Counted from the stretch's first letter, positions 25,613-34,947 are shown. The stretch: 64,000 bases of DNA from CAVSNH01 sp963729275 (GCA_963729275.1 CAVSNH010000013.1:496001-560000), one strand, 5' to 3'. Notes: generated from the sequence alone by a model not told the origin. Program-made: numbers and translations.

Positions 25613-26395
25613 TCAGGTTTGATGGACGGGGCACCACCACGTGGTGCGCCCCCCAATGGTGGCCTGTACGAGCGCGGCTCCATCGCGCGGGCACCGGCCG
25701 CCAGGCCGGCGGTGCTCCATGATGGACGTGAGGTGGGATCCGCCCCGGCCCAACAGGCGTGCGATCGTGCGGGTGATCTGCCCCCGGAGGCGTCGGACCT
25801 CGGTGTCGCTGAGCGACCCAGCAGGCCGCTCTGGGGACAAGCCGGCCCGCCACAGCACCTCGTCGGCGATGAGGTTGCCCACCCCGCTCACACGCGACTG
25901 GTCGAGCAGGCGCGCCTTGAGCGGCGCCGACGAGCCCTGCAGCGCCCCCGCCAGCTGACCGGTGGTCAGGGTGGCGGCGTCGGGCCCGAGTCGTGACACA
26001 TCGGGGTCGAGGAGGACGCCCCCGAGACGACGTGGGTCGTTGACCACGAGAGAGCCGCCGTCATCGAAGAAGACGGCCCAACGGTCCCAGGCCGAGTTGT
26101 GACGGCGCGGGGCGTCGCCGAGCTGATCGACGCCGGTTACGTCGTCCACGACCAGGTTGCCCGTCATCCCGAACCGGAGGCCGACCGTGGGACCGCCGTC
26201 GACGTCGAGAAGGAGGAGCTTCCCGATGCGACGGGCGTCGGTGAACGTGCGGCCGACGAGCGCCCCGCCCACGGCGGCAGCGTCGATGCCACCCTTGAGG
26301 AACCACGCGTCGGGCGAGTGCACGTCGGAGATGACCCGGCCGAGGGCCCCAGTGGCCAGGCGGCGGTAGATCTCGACCTCGGTCAGCTCGGGCAC
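25613..26395 (-). CDS. Fpg/Nei family DNA glycosylase
   Basis: A 260-residue base-excision-repair glycosylase with AP lyase activity. The GTG start (26393-26395) places Pro2 and Glu3 at the N-terminus (MPELTEVE), as required for Schiff-base chemistry. The H2TH region is visible as SGVGNLIADEVLWRAG. The C-terminal zinc-finger position reads CPRDG and then WWCPVHQ, so two of the four usual Cys are Asp and His; zinc binding may be altered or lost. The frame is open upstream, but the Pro2 requirement fixes the start. The gene diverges from the FrhB-like gene. Confidence 0.87.
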   Translation of the reverse strand: MPELTEVEIYRRLATGALGRVISDVHSPDAWFLKGGIDAAAVGGALVGRTFTDARRIGKLLLLDVDGGPTVGLRFGMTGNLVVDDVTGVDQLGDAPRRHNSAWDRWAVFFDDGGSLVVNDPRRLGGVLLDPDVSRLGPDAATLTTGQLAGALQGSSAPLKARLLDQSRVSGVGNLIADEVLWRAGLSPERPAGSLSDTEVRRLRGQITRTIARLLGRGGSHLTSIMEHRRPGGRCPRDGAALVQATIGGRTTWWCPVHQT

Positions 26396-26517
26396 CGTCG
26401 AAGGGTAGCGACGCCCGTCGCCGGCGGACGGCGCCAGCGGGCGCAGGCAGCGGGGAGCCGACAGCGACCGGCCGTGCCTTGCCAGGGCCGACAGGGGCAT
26501 CGCTAGGGTGGGGGCGC

Positions 26518-27642
26518 ATGCCCCCCGAGAAGCCCCAGTGGGCCGAGCTGTTCACCGAGGTCGTGACGTCGGGCCTGTGCACCGGATGCGCGGCCTGCAT
26601 CATCGCCTGCCCCTACGACGTCCTCTCCTACGACGACGCCGGCGGGCGTTACAAGCCGTTCCACATCGACGCCGACGGCGGTCCCGAAGACTGCACCCAC
26701 GGCATCAAGGGCTGCACCATGTGCACACGCGCCTGCCCGCGATTCCGCCTGTGGGAGCCCGAGATCGATCAGCACCTCTTCGGCCGGGAGCGGCGCGACG
26801 ACGAGGTGGCCGGGGTGTCGTCCGACACGCTGCTCGTACGAGCCACGGATCCCGAGGTCCACGATCTCGGTCAGGACGGTGGCCTGGTGTCGGCCATCCT
26901 CATCTGGGCGCTCGAGCACGACGTGATCGATGCCGCTCTCGTCTCCTACCTCGAAGGTGACGGCTCCACATGGAAGGCGGTGCCAGGGGTGGCCACCACC
27001 CGTGAGGAGGTTCTGGCCGCTGCCGGCTCCCGGTACACCTACTCGGCCAACCCCCTCGCCTACCCACAGGCCATCGAGCGCGGGGCCGAGCGCATCGCCC
27101 TCGTGGGAATGGGGTGCCAGTCCTCGGCGCCGGGAGTGATGCAGGCGCGCAAGGCGGGCAAGGTCGCCCGCCGGCTGTCGCTGTCCATCGGGCTCATGTG
27201 CTCGAAGACCTTCGACGACGCCATCTTCCCGGAGCTCTTCGAGGCCAAGTACGGCATCGCCCGGGTCGACATCGCCAAGATGAACATCAAGGGCGTCTTC
27301 CAGGTGTGGACCCGTGACGGCGTGTATCACGAGATCCCTCTCAAGGAGGCCCATGCCTGGACACGCGAGGGCTGCACGCAGTGCCCCGACTTCGCCGCCG
27401 AGCACGCCGACATCGCCACCGGCGGGATTGGCGCATTCCACGACTGGACGCTCACGATGGTGCGGACGGACAATGGCCGCGAAGTGCTCGACGGCATGAT
27501 CAAGGACGGCGTCGTCGAAACTCGCCCCGGTGACGACGACCCCGGCGCCATCGCCCTCCTGCACCGGCTGGCCCGGGTCAGCCGCCGACGCTGGCCCGAG
27601 ACGGCGGTCCCCATGCCACGTCGGCTGCCAGCTCCTAGCTGA
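26518..27642 (+). CDS. FrhB-like coenzyme F420 hydrogenase/dehydrogenase beta-subunit protein
   Basis: A 374-residue redox protein with two ferredoxin-type [4Fe-4S] motifs near the N-terminus, CTGCAACIIACPYDVL and CTMCTRACPRF. These are followed by the FrhB N- and C-terminal domains (QDGGLVSAILIWALEH, LVGMGCQSSAPG, GLMCSKTFDD, REGCTQCPDFAAEHADIATG). FrhB proteins use F420 and FAD, but in actinobacteria many act without a hydrogenase, as ferredoxin- or F420-linked reductases of unknown substrates. No hydrogenase large or small subunit is nearby. ATG 26518 follows a G-rich ribosome site. Confidence 0.83.
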   Translation: MPPEKPQWAELFTEVVTSGLCTGCAACIIACPYDVLSYDDAGGRYKPFHIDADGGPEDCTHGIKGCTMCTRACPRFRLWEPEIDQHLFGRERRDDEVAGVSSDTLLVRATDPEVHDLGQDGGLVSAILIWALEHDVIDAALVSYLEGDGSTWKAVPGVATTREEVLAAAGSRYTYSANPLAYPQAIERGAERIALVGMGCQSSAPGVMQARKAGKVARRLSLSIGLMCSKTFDDAIFPELFEAKYGIARVDIAKMNIKGVFQVWTRDGVYHEIPLKEAHAWTREGCTQCPDFAAEHADIATGGIGAFHDWTLTMVRTDNGREVLDGMIKDGVVETRPGDDDPGAIALLHRLARVSRRRWPETAVPMPRRLPAPS

Positions 27643-27854
27643 CCGACCGCCGACCGCCGACTGCCGCCCCCCACCGCCCACCGGCCTTTTCCCTGAAAAT
27701 CGCCTAAATATCCGACCTCCGGGGTCCCGCCGCCTATTGCGTCACCAACCTCGAACATAAGCTTCAACCGGTTACTCGGTGCCGCCGTCCTCCTGGCCGG
27801 ACTCGAGGCCAAGCCGCAACGAGGCGGCCATGACAACCCGGGAGGACAACTTCG

Positions 27855-30230
27855 TTGTTCGCCGCCCTCGGTCGGTTCAGCGTTCGCCACCGCTTCGCCA
27901 TCATCTTCGGATGGGTGGTCGTCGCCGTGCTGGCAGCAACGTTCCTCCCGTCGATCGCCAGCGTCGAGCGCGGCTCAAACTCCCAGTTCCTGCCGTCCAG
28001 CGCGCCGAGCTCCCGGGCCTCCGTCCTCGCCGCACCGTTCCAGTCCGACTCGAGCTCACAGGCGACCTTCGTGGCTGCGACCAAGGACCGCAGGCCGCTG
28101 ACCGTCGCCGACGACGCTGCCATCGGGCGCGCCGAGATCGCCATGCGCCGCGTGCCCAAGGTCTCCGGTGTCGTCGACCTCGGTCCTTCGCCCAACGGGC
28201 GGGCCCGCAGCGCACTGGTGGAGGTTGACTTTTCCACCTCGCACGGCGGCAAGGAGATCACGACGGCGGTGTCCGACTTGCGGGCCGCCTTCGCCACGGC
28301 CGGCGCGCCCGCTGGGTTGGCCATGCACCTGACCGGGTCACTGGCCCAGTCGGCCGACGAGCAGAGCCAGTCGAGCCACATCCAAACGCTGACCGAGGTG
28401 CTCTCCATCGTCTTCATCGTGGTGCTACTGCTCATCACGTTCCGGGCACTGCTCGCTCCGGTTATCGCTCTCTTGCCTTCCATCGTGGCCCTGTTCGTCG
28501 CCGGGCCGGTGGTCGCCCTTTCGTCGCACATCGGTGTCCAGGTCTCCGACCTGACACCCATCCTCCTCACCGTGCTGATGCTGGGGGCGGGAACCGATTA
28601 CGGACTCTTCCTCATCTTCCGGTTGCGTGAAGAGTTACGTCGCGGGCGAACCGTGCACGACGGGGTGGCTGTGGCTCTGTGCAAGGTCGGTGAGTCGATC
28701 ACCTTCTCTGGCTTCACGGTGATGGCCGCGCTGGCCGCCGTGGTCGTCTCGGCCTTCGGCCTCTACCAGGGGCTCGGGCCGGCGCTGGCCATCGGCATCG
28801 GCGTGGCCCTGGCGGCCAACCTGACCCTCCTTCCGGCCCTGCTCGCCGTCTTCGGAGGGGCGACCTTCTGGCCCCGGACGCCGGTGCCCGGCCCGGCGCG
28901 CCACGGTGCGTGGGGGCGCATCGCGGCACGAGTGGTAGCCCGCCCCATCGCCACGCTGGTCATCGGCGTCGTGATCTTCGGGGGCCTTTCCCTCACCATG
29001 TTCGCCTACACGCCGACCGGCTTCGGCGACCAGAGTGCGCCGAGAACCTCCGACTCGGCCCGAGGGCAGGCCCTCCTCACCGCCAATTACCCCTCGGCGC
29101 AGTCGAACCCCACCTCCGTCCTCCTCCGGCTCCCGACCTCGATCTGGGCGGACCCAACGCTTCTCACCCGCATCCAGACCGATCTGCAGCGCACCGGTGA
29201 GTTCCGGCAGGTCGAGGGGCCACTCGACTTCAACGGCCACTCGGTCACCCCAACGGCCCTCGCCGCCGCCCACGATGCGCTGTCGACGCGGGGACCGGCG
29301 GCCGACCTCCCCCTACAACCGCCGCGGGGCACCGCTATCTCGGCCCTGGTCTACGACGCCTACCGGTCGACGGCCCAGACCATCAGCCCTAATGGGCGTA
29401 CCCTTCAGTACGAGACCGAGCTCGCAGCCGGTCGCGCCCTCTCGCCGGCGGCAGCGGCGGCCGTTCCCGCAGTGCGCGCCGCCGTGGCCGGCGTGGCCAG
29501 GTCGGTCGGGGCCAGTGCCAGCGGGGTCAACGGTTACGCGGCCACCGCGGCCGATGTGGGCAGTATCTCGACCAGTGACCTCAAGCACATCGTCCCGATT
29601 GTTCTCCTGGTCTTGGCCCTCCTGCTCGCCATCGTGCTGCGCAGCCTCATAGCCCCGCTCTATCTGGTGGCCAGCGTCGGCTTGTCCTATCTCGCCTCGC
29701 TCGGGCTCTGCGTGCTCGTCTTCCAGTTGGGCAAAGGGCAGTCCGGCATCAATTTCGTCCTGCCGTTCTTCATGTTCATCTTCATCCTGGCGCTGGGGCA
29801 GGACTACAACATCCTCGTGATGACGCGCATCCGCGAGGAGGCGCAGCGCGCCCCTCTCCGGGTCGCGGTGAGCCGAGCGGTCGAAGCCACCGGCACCACC
29901 GTGACGTCGGCCGGCCTCATCCTGGCCGGCACCTTCGGGGTGCTGACCGCCACCGGCGACACCCAGGTCCAGGAGATCGGACTCGGTTTGGCCGCCGGCA
30001 TCCTCCTCGACACCTTCTTCGTCCGCACCCTTCTCGTGCCGTCGGTGGTCGTGCTTCTGGGTCGTTGGAACTGGTGGCCGAGCGCGCTGGCCCGGCAGGG
30101 CGGTGCCTCGACGGCAGACGAAGAGGTCGAAGTCGGTCGTCCCCGTCCGGAGCCCGGCGGCCTGATCCTGCCTGGGGCCGGGACCACCGTCTTGTCGCCG
30201 GCGGCGCGATCGGAGCCCCTTCGTCACTGA
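27855..30230 (+). CDS. MMPL family RND transporter
   Basis: A 791-residue membrane protein of the MmpL type, with two halves each made of a large extracytoplasmic domain and five or six transmembrane helices. The signature GTDYGLFLIFRLREELRRG ends the first helix block, and GQDYNILVMTRIREEAQ its C-terminal counterpart. These carry the Asp-Tyr pairs implicated in proton transfer. Members export lipids or drugs using proton motive force. The start is TTG 27855. There is no adjacent MmpS or lipid-synthesis gene. The 212 bp before it contain no gene and probably hold its promoter. Confidence 0.92.
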   Translation: MFAALGRFSVRHRFAIIFGWVVVAVLAATFLPSIASVERGSNSQFLPSSAPSSRASVLAAPFQSDSSSQATFVAATKDRRPLTVADDAAIGRAEIAMRRVPKVSGVVDLGPSPNGRARSALVEVDFSTSHGGKEITTAVSDLRAAFATAGAPAGLAMHLTGSLAQSADEQSQSSHIQTLTEVLSIVFIVVLLLITFRALLAPVIALLPSIVALFVAGPVVALSSHIGVQVSDLTPILLTVLMLGAGTDYGLFLIFRLREELRRGRTVHDGVAVALCKVGESITFSGFTVMAALAAVVVSAFGLYQGLGPALAIGIGVALAANLTLLPALLAVFGGATFWPRTPVPGPARHGAWGRIAARVVARPIATLVIGVVIFGGLSLTMFAYTPTGFGDQSAPRTSDSARGQALLTANYPSAQSNPTSVLLRLPTSIWADPTLLTRIQTDLQRTGEFRQVEGPLDFNGHSVTPTALAAAHDALSTRGPAADLPLQPPRGTAISALVYDAYRSTAQTISPNGRTLQYETELAAGRALSPAAAAAVPAVRAAVAGVARSVGASASGVNGYAATAADVGSISTSDLKHIVPIVLLVLALLLAIVLRSLIAPLYLVASVGLSYLASLGLCVLVFQLGKGQSGINFVLPFFMFIFILALGQDYNILVMTRIREEAQRAPLRVAVSRAVEATGTTVTSAGLILAGTFGVLTATGDTQVQEIGLGLAAGILLDTFFVRTLLVPSVVVLLGRWNWWPSALARQGGASTADEEVEVGRPRPEPGGLILPGAGTTVLSPAARSEPLRH

Positions 30231-30345
30231 GCCGCCCCGTGCGTGTGCTCGGGTTCGACAGGGCATAGGGACATGGGCACCGCGGGCTCGGCGGCGGCGT
30301 TGCACGATCAGGCGTCGAGAGAGGACGGGCTACGGTGGCAACCCT

Positions 30346-31005
30346 GTGGCCAAGCGACGGACCGTCGATCGTCCGACCGTCATCCTCCTGGTACGCCACG
30401 GGCGAACCCCCACTACCGGCACTGTGCTCCCCGGTCGCGCACCGGGCCTCCACCTGTCCGAGGACGGCCGCGCCCAGGCTGAGTCGGTGGCCGCCCGCAT
30501 CGCCGCTCTGGGCACGAGCGGACGGCGCCCACCGGCGGCCGTCTACGCCTCGCCGCTCGAGCGCACCATGGAGACAGCCGCTCCGATCGCCCGGGCCCTC
30601 GGCGTGCGGGTGCGCCGCGACCGTGGCCTGCTCGAGTGCGACTTCGGTCAGTGGACCGGCTCGCGCCTTGCCGTCCTGGCCCGCAAGCGCGAATGGAACC
30701 AGGTCCAGCGCTGGCCGAGCGGGTTCCGGTTCCCGGGGGGTGAATCCTTCACCGAGATGCAAACCCGCGTGACCGACACCCTGGCCAAGCTGTCCGACCG
30801 CCACCGGGGCGAGACCATCGTGGCCGTGTCCCACGCCGATCCGATCAAGGCGGCGGTGGCCAGTGCGGCCGGCACCCCCCTTGACCTCTTCCAGCGCTTC
30901 ACCGTGGCGCCGTGCTCGGTGTCCTCGTTGGCCTACACGCCGTCGGGCCCCTACCTCCTCACGGTCAATTCGACGGCGGCCCTCACCGAGCTGGCCATCG
31001 CGTGA
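30346..31005 (+). CDS. MSMEG_4193-like phosphoglycerate mutase family protein
   Basis: A 219-residue histidine phosphatase. The catalytic RHG is in VILLVRHGRTPTT, the second His in VAVSHADPIKAAV, and VYASPLERTMETA and LLECDFGQWTG are conserved support motifs. It resembles the small actinobacterial subfamily that always sits next to DUF3090 and SCO1664-like genes. The substrate is unknown; true glycolytic mutase activity is unlikely. The start is GTG 30346. The next gene overlaps it by 4 nt, giving a three-gene operon. Confidence 0.88.
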   Translation: MAKRRTVDRPTVILLVRHGRTPTTGTVLPGRAPGLHLSEDGRAQAESVAARIAALGTSGRRPPAAVYASPLERTMETAAPIARALGVRVRRDRGLLECDFGQWTGSRLAVLARKREWNQVQRWPSGFRFPGGESFTEMQTRVTDTLAKLSDRHRGETIVAVSHADPIKAAVASAAGTPLDLFQRFTVAPCSVSSLAYTPSGPYLLTVNSTAALTELAIA

Positions 31006-31496
31006 GCGACGGTTACGACCTCACGGCCGAGCGGTTGGTGGTCGGCACGGTCGGGCCGGTCGGCGAGCGGCTCTTCCTCGTCCAGTGCCGGGAGGGGGCG
31101 ACGCTTCTCACCCTCAAGATGGAGAAGCAACAGGTGGCGGTCGTGGCCGACTACCTGGCCCGCATCGTGAAGGACCAGGCCCGGCCCGAGCGGTTGCCCG
31201 ACGCCCTCCCCCTCGAGGAGCCGAACGAGCCGGACTGGATCGTGGGCACGATCGGGGTTTCCTACGACGAGGCCGAGGACCGCATCGTCCTCGTCGTCGA
31301 GGAGCGCGTCGAAGAAGGCGAGACCGGAGCCATCGCCCGGCTGTCGGTGACCCGGGAGCAGGCCGCCGTCTTCGCCATCGAGGCCACCCGCCTGGTCGAG
31401 TCGGGCCGCCCGCCGTGCCCGCTCTGCGGCTCCCCACTCGACCCATCGGGCCACGAGTGCCCGCGCACCAACGGTCACCGGCCTCCGGTCGTGTGA
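31002..31496 (+). CDS. DUF3090 family protein
   Basis: A 164-residue actinobacterial protein of unknown function. Visible family features are the N-terminal YDLTAERLVVGTVGPVGER, an EGATLLTLKMEKQQVAVV segment, and a C-terminal Cys pair region CPLCGSPLDPSGHECPR resembling a zinc ribbon. The GTG start overlaps the previous gene by 4 nt, and its stop overlaps the next start by 4 nt. Fixed position between a phosphatase and a kinase-like protein suggests a shared biochemical process, but none is established. Confidence 0.87.
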   Translation: MSDGYDLTAERLVVGTVGPVGERLFLVQCREGATLLTLKMEKQQVAVVADYLARIVKDQARPERLPDALPLEEPNEPDWIVGTIGVSYDEAEDRIVLVVEERVEEGETGAIARLSVTREQAAVFAIEATRLVESGRPPCPLCGSPLDPSGHECPRTNGHRPPVV

Positions 31497-32245
31497 CCGG
31501 GTGGAGCCCGGAGACCGGTCGTGATCTCGCCGAGACGACGGACCGGCTCCGAGAAGGAGACCTGAGCGTCGAGGGCCGGCTCCCCTGGAGCTCCAACCTC
31601 ACCTTCCTCGTGGAGGTGGGCGCGAGGTCGAACCAACCCGACGACGACCGCCCGCTGTTCGCTGTGTACAAGCCCGGGCGCGGCGAGCGCTCGCTCTGGG
31701 ACTTCCCCGACGGCCTCTACCGGCGGGAGGTCGCCGCCTACGAGCTCTCCGAGCTACTCGGGTGGGGACTGGTGCCACCGACCCTGCTCCGTGACGACGG
31801 CCCGTTCGGACCCGGTTGCGTGCAGCTGTTCGTCGAGGCCGACTACGAGCAGCACTACTTCACGTTGCTCGACGCCGGTGGTCACGAAGACGTCCTGCAA
31901 ACCATCTGTCTCTTCGACGTGGTGGCCAACAACGCCGACCGCAAGAGTGGCCACGTCCTCGTCGGCCCGGACGGTCGGCTGTGGGCCATCGACCACGGCT
32001 TGTGCTTTCACCGCCAACCGAAGCTGCGCACCGTCATCTGGGAGTTCGCCGGCGACCGGATCCCGAACCGACTGCGATCCGCCCTCGAGCGCCTGTGCGA
32101 CCCGGATGCCGAGCGCTTCGACGGTCTCCTCAGCGACGCCGAGGTCGAAGCCGTCGGGCATCGAGCCCGTCATCTCCTCACCACAGGGGTGTTTCCGGAG
32201 CCGGTGGGCGGCGATCGGCCGCCCTATCCCTGGCCGCTCGTCTGA
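31493..32245 (+). CDS. SCO1664-like kinase-fold protein
   Basis: A 250-residue member of the actinobacterial SCO1664 family, distantly related to PI3/4-kinase-like folds. Landmarks are FAVYKPGRGERSLWDFPDG (candidate nucleotide-binding Lys), VAAYELSELLGWGLVPPT, ICLFDVVANNADRKSGHVL (catalytic-loop-like Asp, with NADRK) and AIDHGLCFH (metal-binding Asp-His). It starts at GTG 31493, overlapping DUF3090 by 4 nt. In many actinobacteria mshC follows this trio; here a divergently placed SGNH gene follows instead. Phosphotransfer activity is inferred, not shown. Confidence 0.85.
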   Translation: MTGWSPETGRDLAETTDRLREGDLSVEGRLPWSSNLTFLVEVGARSNQPDDDRPLFAVYKPGRGERSLWDFPDGLYRREVAAYELSELLGWGLVPPTLLRDDGPFGPGCVQLFVEADYEQHYFTLLDAGGHEDVLQTICLFDVVANNADRKSGHVLVGPDGRLWAIDHGLCFHRQPKLRTVIWEFAGDRIPNRLRSALERLCDPDAERFDGLLSDAEVEAVGHRARHLLTTGVFPEPVGGDRPPYPWPLV

Positions 32246-32263
32246 GCGCCTGTCCCGCAGCCG

Positions 32264-33523
32264 TCACGTGGGAAGGTCAATGCGGAGGTCGGCGCGAATA
32301 GCGGCGATGACCGCCTGTGAGAGACGCTCGGCACCTCCCGGAGCGAGGTGGATCCCGTCGGTCGTTCTCACGTTGATGACCCCCGAGGGTGTGGTCAGGT
32401 AGGCGGTGAAGTTCCCTTGCGCGTCGCCGAGAACGGGAACCGACGAGAGGTAGACCGCCTTGCCGGGCACCTTGGCCACCTGCGCCTGCACGATGCCGTT
32501 GATCTGGTCGAGCTCGGCGTTGAGCAGCGGGTTGGCCATGGGTGGCATCCCGACCCACAGCACGTGCGCTCCACCGGCGTTGGCCTCTTGGATGAAGGAG
32601 AGGACCCGGCGGCCGTACGCCGTCGTCCATGCCGGCGTCCCGTAGGCCACGGCGCCCGAGCTGTCCACCAGCGGCTGAGCGTCATTGGCGCCGATCATCA
32701 CCACGATGAGGTTGGGATGCGAGTTGGTGATGTCGATCTGTAGTTCGGCGGGCCAGTTGAAGTAGTCCGGCCGGGAGAGCCCGGTGTCGACCCGGCCGTC
32801 GAGCACCGGAACTACCACTCCCGTATTGGCCAGGTCGGCCACCAGTGCCTGGCCCAGGTCGAGGCCGACCGAGTCGCCGACCACCAGCACGTGCAGCGGG
32901 TCCTCACCCGTCGGTCGGGTGTCGAGAGCGGGGAACGTCGTGGTCGTCGTGGTCGACGGTCCGGTGGGTGTGTCCGACACCGGGGTGCCGCGACGGGCTG
33001 CCGGCGAGGGCGTGACGACGGCGAGGGTGGGGCCGCCGCCCGGGGTGCGGCCGAAGAGCTCGTCGGTCCAGCCGACCACGTGGGAGAGCCCGAGACCTCG
33101 GCTGAGGGCGGCAATGGGACCGACGACGTCGAGGGAGACGGTCCGGCGTGTGCCGACGGGGGCCTCCTGGGCCGAGCGTTGGAGGCTCGGCGCGTCGAGC
33201 ACGAGCCAGACGGCGAAGCAAACGACGCCGAGGAACAACATGCGGGTCCAGGGAATGCCCGGTGTGCTGGACGACCACCAAGCGGCCCGCCGGCCGCCGC
33301 CCGCCGGCTGGGCGTCCTCCTCCACCGGGCCGGGTCCCTCGCCGGGATCGTCGTCGCTCGGCGAGCGGTCCACCACCGCCGGGGCCGGCCTGCCTGGCGC
33401 CGACGGAGGCCGCGAACCGGCTGGCGACGACGGGCGACCGGGGGTGGGATTGCCGGCCGGGGCCGCGTCCCCGTCGCGCCGGCCCGGATTCGGCGGGCGG
33501 TTTGGACGAGATGACGGGGCCAT
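32264..33523 (-). CDS. DUF459/SGNH hydrolase-type esterase
   Basis: A 419-residue membrane-anchored protein. Residues 1-85 are Pro/Arg-rich and probably cytoplasmic, one transmembrane helix follows (ILFLGVVCFAVWLVL-like, residues about 95-112), then a linker with a Thr run, then an SGNH domain. Block I is LHVLVVGDSVGLDLG (Ser nucleophile), block III contains GANDAQ and block V has DGIHLAPGG (Asp-His). It likely adds or removes acyl groups on an exported polymer together with the MBOAT protein encoded 2 bp upstream on the same strand, as in AlgI/AlgJ- or PatA/PatB-type pairs. The polymer is unknown. Confidence 0.86.
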   Translation of the reverse strand: MAPSSRPNRPPNPGRRDGDAAPAGNPTPGRPSSPAGSRPPSAPGRPAPAVVDRSPSDDDPGEGPGPVEEDAQPAGGGRRAAWWSSSTPGIPWTRMLFLGVVCFAVWLVLDAPSLQRSAQEAPVGTRRTVSLDVVGPIAALSRGLGLSHVVGWTDELFGRTPGGGPTLAVVTPSPAARRGTPVSDTPTGPSTTTTTTFPALDTRPTGEDPLHVLVVGDSVGLDLGQALVADLANTGVVVPVLDGRVDTGLSRPDYFNWPAELQIDITNSHPNLIVVMIGANDAQPLVDSSGAVAYGTPAWTTAYGRRVLSFIQEANAGGAHVLWVGMPPMANPLLNAELDQINGIVQAQVAKVPGKAVYLSSVPVLGDAQGNFTAYLTTPSGVINVRTTDGIHLAPGGAERLSQAVIAAIRADLRIDLPT

Positions 33524-33525
33524 GG

Positions 33526-34947
33526 TCAGAACCGGTAGTAGATGAAGGGAGCGACCCCCTGGGGCCCGAAGGTCGTGATGGCCAGCAGGACCAGGCCCAG
33601 TATGCCGCCCTGTACCAGCGGGCGGCGGGCGGCGAAGACATGCTGGACGCGCCCGAGCCAGTCATCGGGCACGTACTGGATGCCGATGCCGCTGGCGATG
33701 GCGAGGACGGCGAGCGGGGTCACGAGCGGCGAGGGTCCCCAGCCGACGAAGAGGCGCGACAGCATCTCCCCGGCGTTGCCCATGGTGGTGGCCCGGAAGA
33801 ACAGCCATCCGACGCAGACGAGCTGGAAGGTCACGAACCGGGCCCAGGCGATCCGGCCGCGGGTCTGCGGCTCGACGGGCAGTCCGCGCCCTTCGCGCAC
33901 GCGGCGGCGCTGTCGGCCGACGACCTGGCCGATGCCATGGAAGAGGCCCCAGGCCACGAACGTCCATGCTGCTCCGTGCCAGAGGCCACCGAGCAGCATG
34001 GTGATGAGGATGTTGACCGAGATTCGCCACTCCGGGCCGCGGTTGCCGCCCAGCGGGATGTAGAGGTAATCCCGGAGCCAGAACGAGAGGGTCATGTGCC
34101 AGCGCCGCCAGAAGTCCTGGAGGGAGATGGCCGTGTACGGCCGGCGGAAGTTCTGCGGAAACTGGAACCCCATGAGAAGGGCGAGGCCGATGGCCATGTC
34201 GGTGTACCCGCTGAAGTCGGCGTAGATCTGCACGGCGTAGCCGTACACGGCGAAGAGCACCTCGAGGGCCGAGTGCTGGCGAGGGTCGGCGAAGACCGGG
34301 TCGACGACATAGGTGGAGAGATAGGAGGAGAGGACCACCTTCTTGGCCAGGCCCACCATGATCAACCAGCAGGCCTCGACGTACTGGACGTCCCGCGGGT
34401 TCCGGCGGCGACGGATCTGGGGCAGCAGCTCGGTGCCCCGGACGATGGGGCCGGCCACGAGGTGCGGGAAGAAGGAAAGGTAGACGGTCACATCGATGCC
34501 GCGTGCCGGGGCCAACGTCCGGCGGTAGACGTCGACGACGTAGCTCACCGCCATGAAGGTGAAGAAGGAGATGCCCACCGGGAGGGTGATGTTGAGGAGC
34601 GGCATCGGCCGGCCCAGCCCGACGGTGTGCAGGAGGTTGTCGAGGTTGACGGCGACGAACCCGTAGTACTTGAACCAGGCGAGGAGGCCGAGAAGACCGC
34701 AGAGCGTCGTCCACAACGCCACCCGTCGGGGGGTGCCCTCCAGTGGGCTCAGGATCTTCGCCCCGAAATGGGCGATCGTCGTCGACGCGGCCAGAAGGAA
34801 GATGAACCGCCAGTCCCACCAGGCGTAGAACACGTAGCTGGCGAGCACCATGAACGCCTTCCACGGCCCCGCATACGGATTGAGCAGCCACTGCCCCACG
34901 TAGACGATGGCAAAGAAGATGGCGAAGTCGGTGGTGGGAAAGAGCAA
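33526..34947 (-). CDS. MBOAT family O-acyltransferase (AlgI-like)
   Basis: A 473-residue polytopic membrane enzyme of the AlgI/DltB family that moves acyl groups across the membrane. The invariant His is in MLLGGLWHGAAWTFVAWG, and the conserved YADFSGYTDMAIGLALLMG and LQDFWRRWHMTLSFWLRDY are present. About ten to twelve transmembrane helices are predicted. The start is TTG (34945-34947) behind GGAGCGGGG. It is directly coupled to the SGNH hydrolase gene (2-bp gap), so the pair probably O-acylates a cell-surface polysaccharide. Confidence 0.92.
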   Translation of the reverse strand: MLFPTTDFAIFFAIVYVGQWLLNPYAGPWKAFMVLASYVFYAWWDWRFIFLLAASTTIAHFGAKILSPLEGTPRRVALWTTLCGLLGLLAWFKYYGFVAVNLDNLLHTVGLGRPMPLLNITLPVGISFFTFMAVSYVVDVYRRTLAPARGIDVTVYLSFFPHLVAGPIVRGTELLPQIRRRRNPRDVQYVEACWLIMVGLAKKVVLSSYLSTYVVDPVFADPRQHSALEVLFAVYGYAVQIYADFSGYTDMAIGLALLMGFQFPQNFRRPYTAISLQDFWRRWHMTLSFWLRDYLYIPLGGNRGPEWRISVNILITMLLGGLWHGAAWTFVAWGLFHGIGQVVGRQRRRVREGRGLPVEPQTRGRIAWARFVTFQLVCVGWLFFRATTMGNAGEMLSRLFVGWGPSPLVTPLAVLAIASGIGIQYVPDDWLGRVQHVFAARRPLVQGGILGLVLLAITTFGPQGVAPFIYYRF

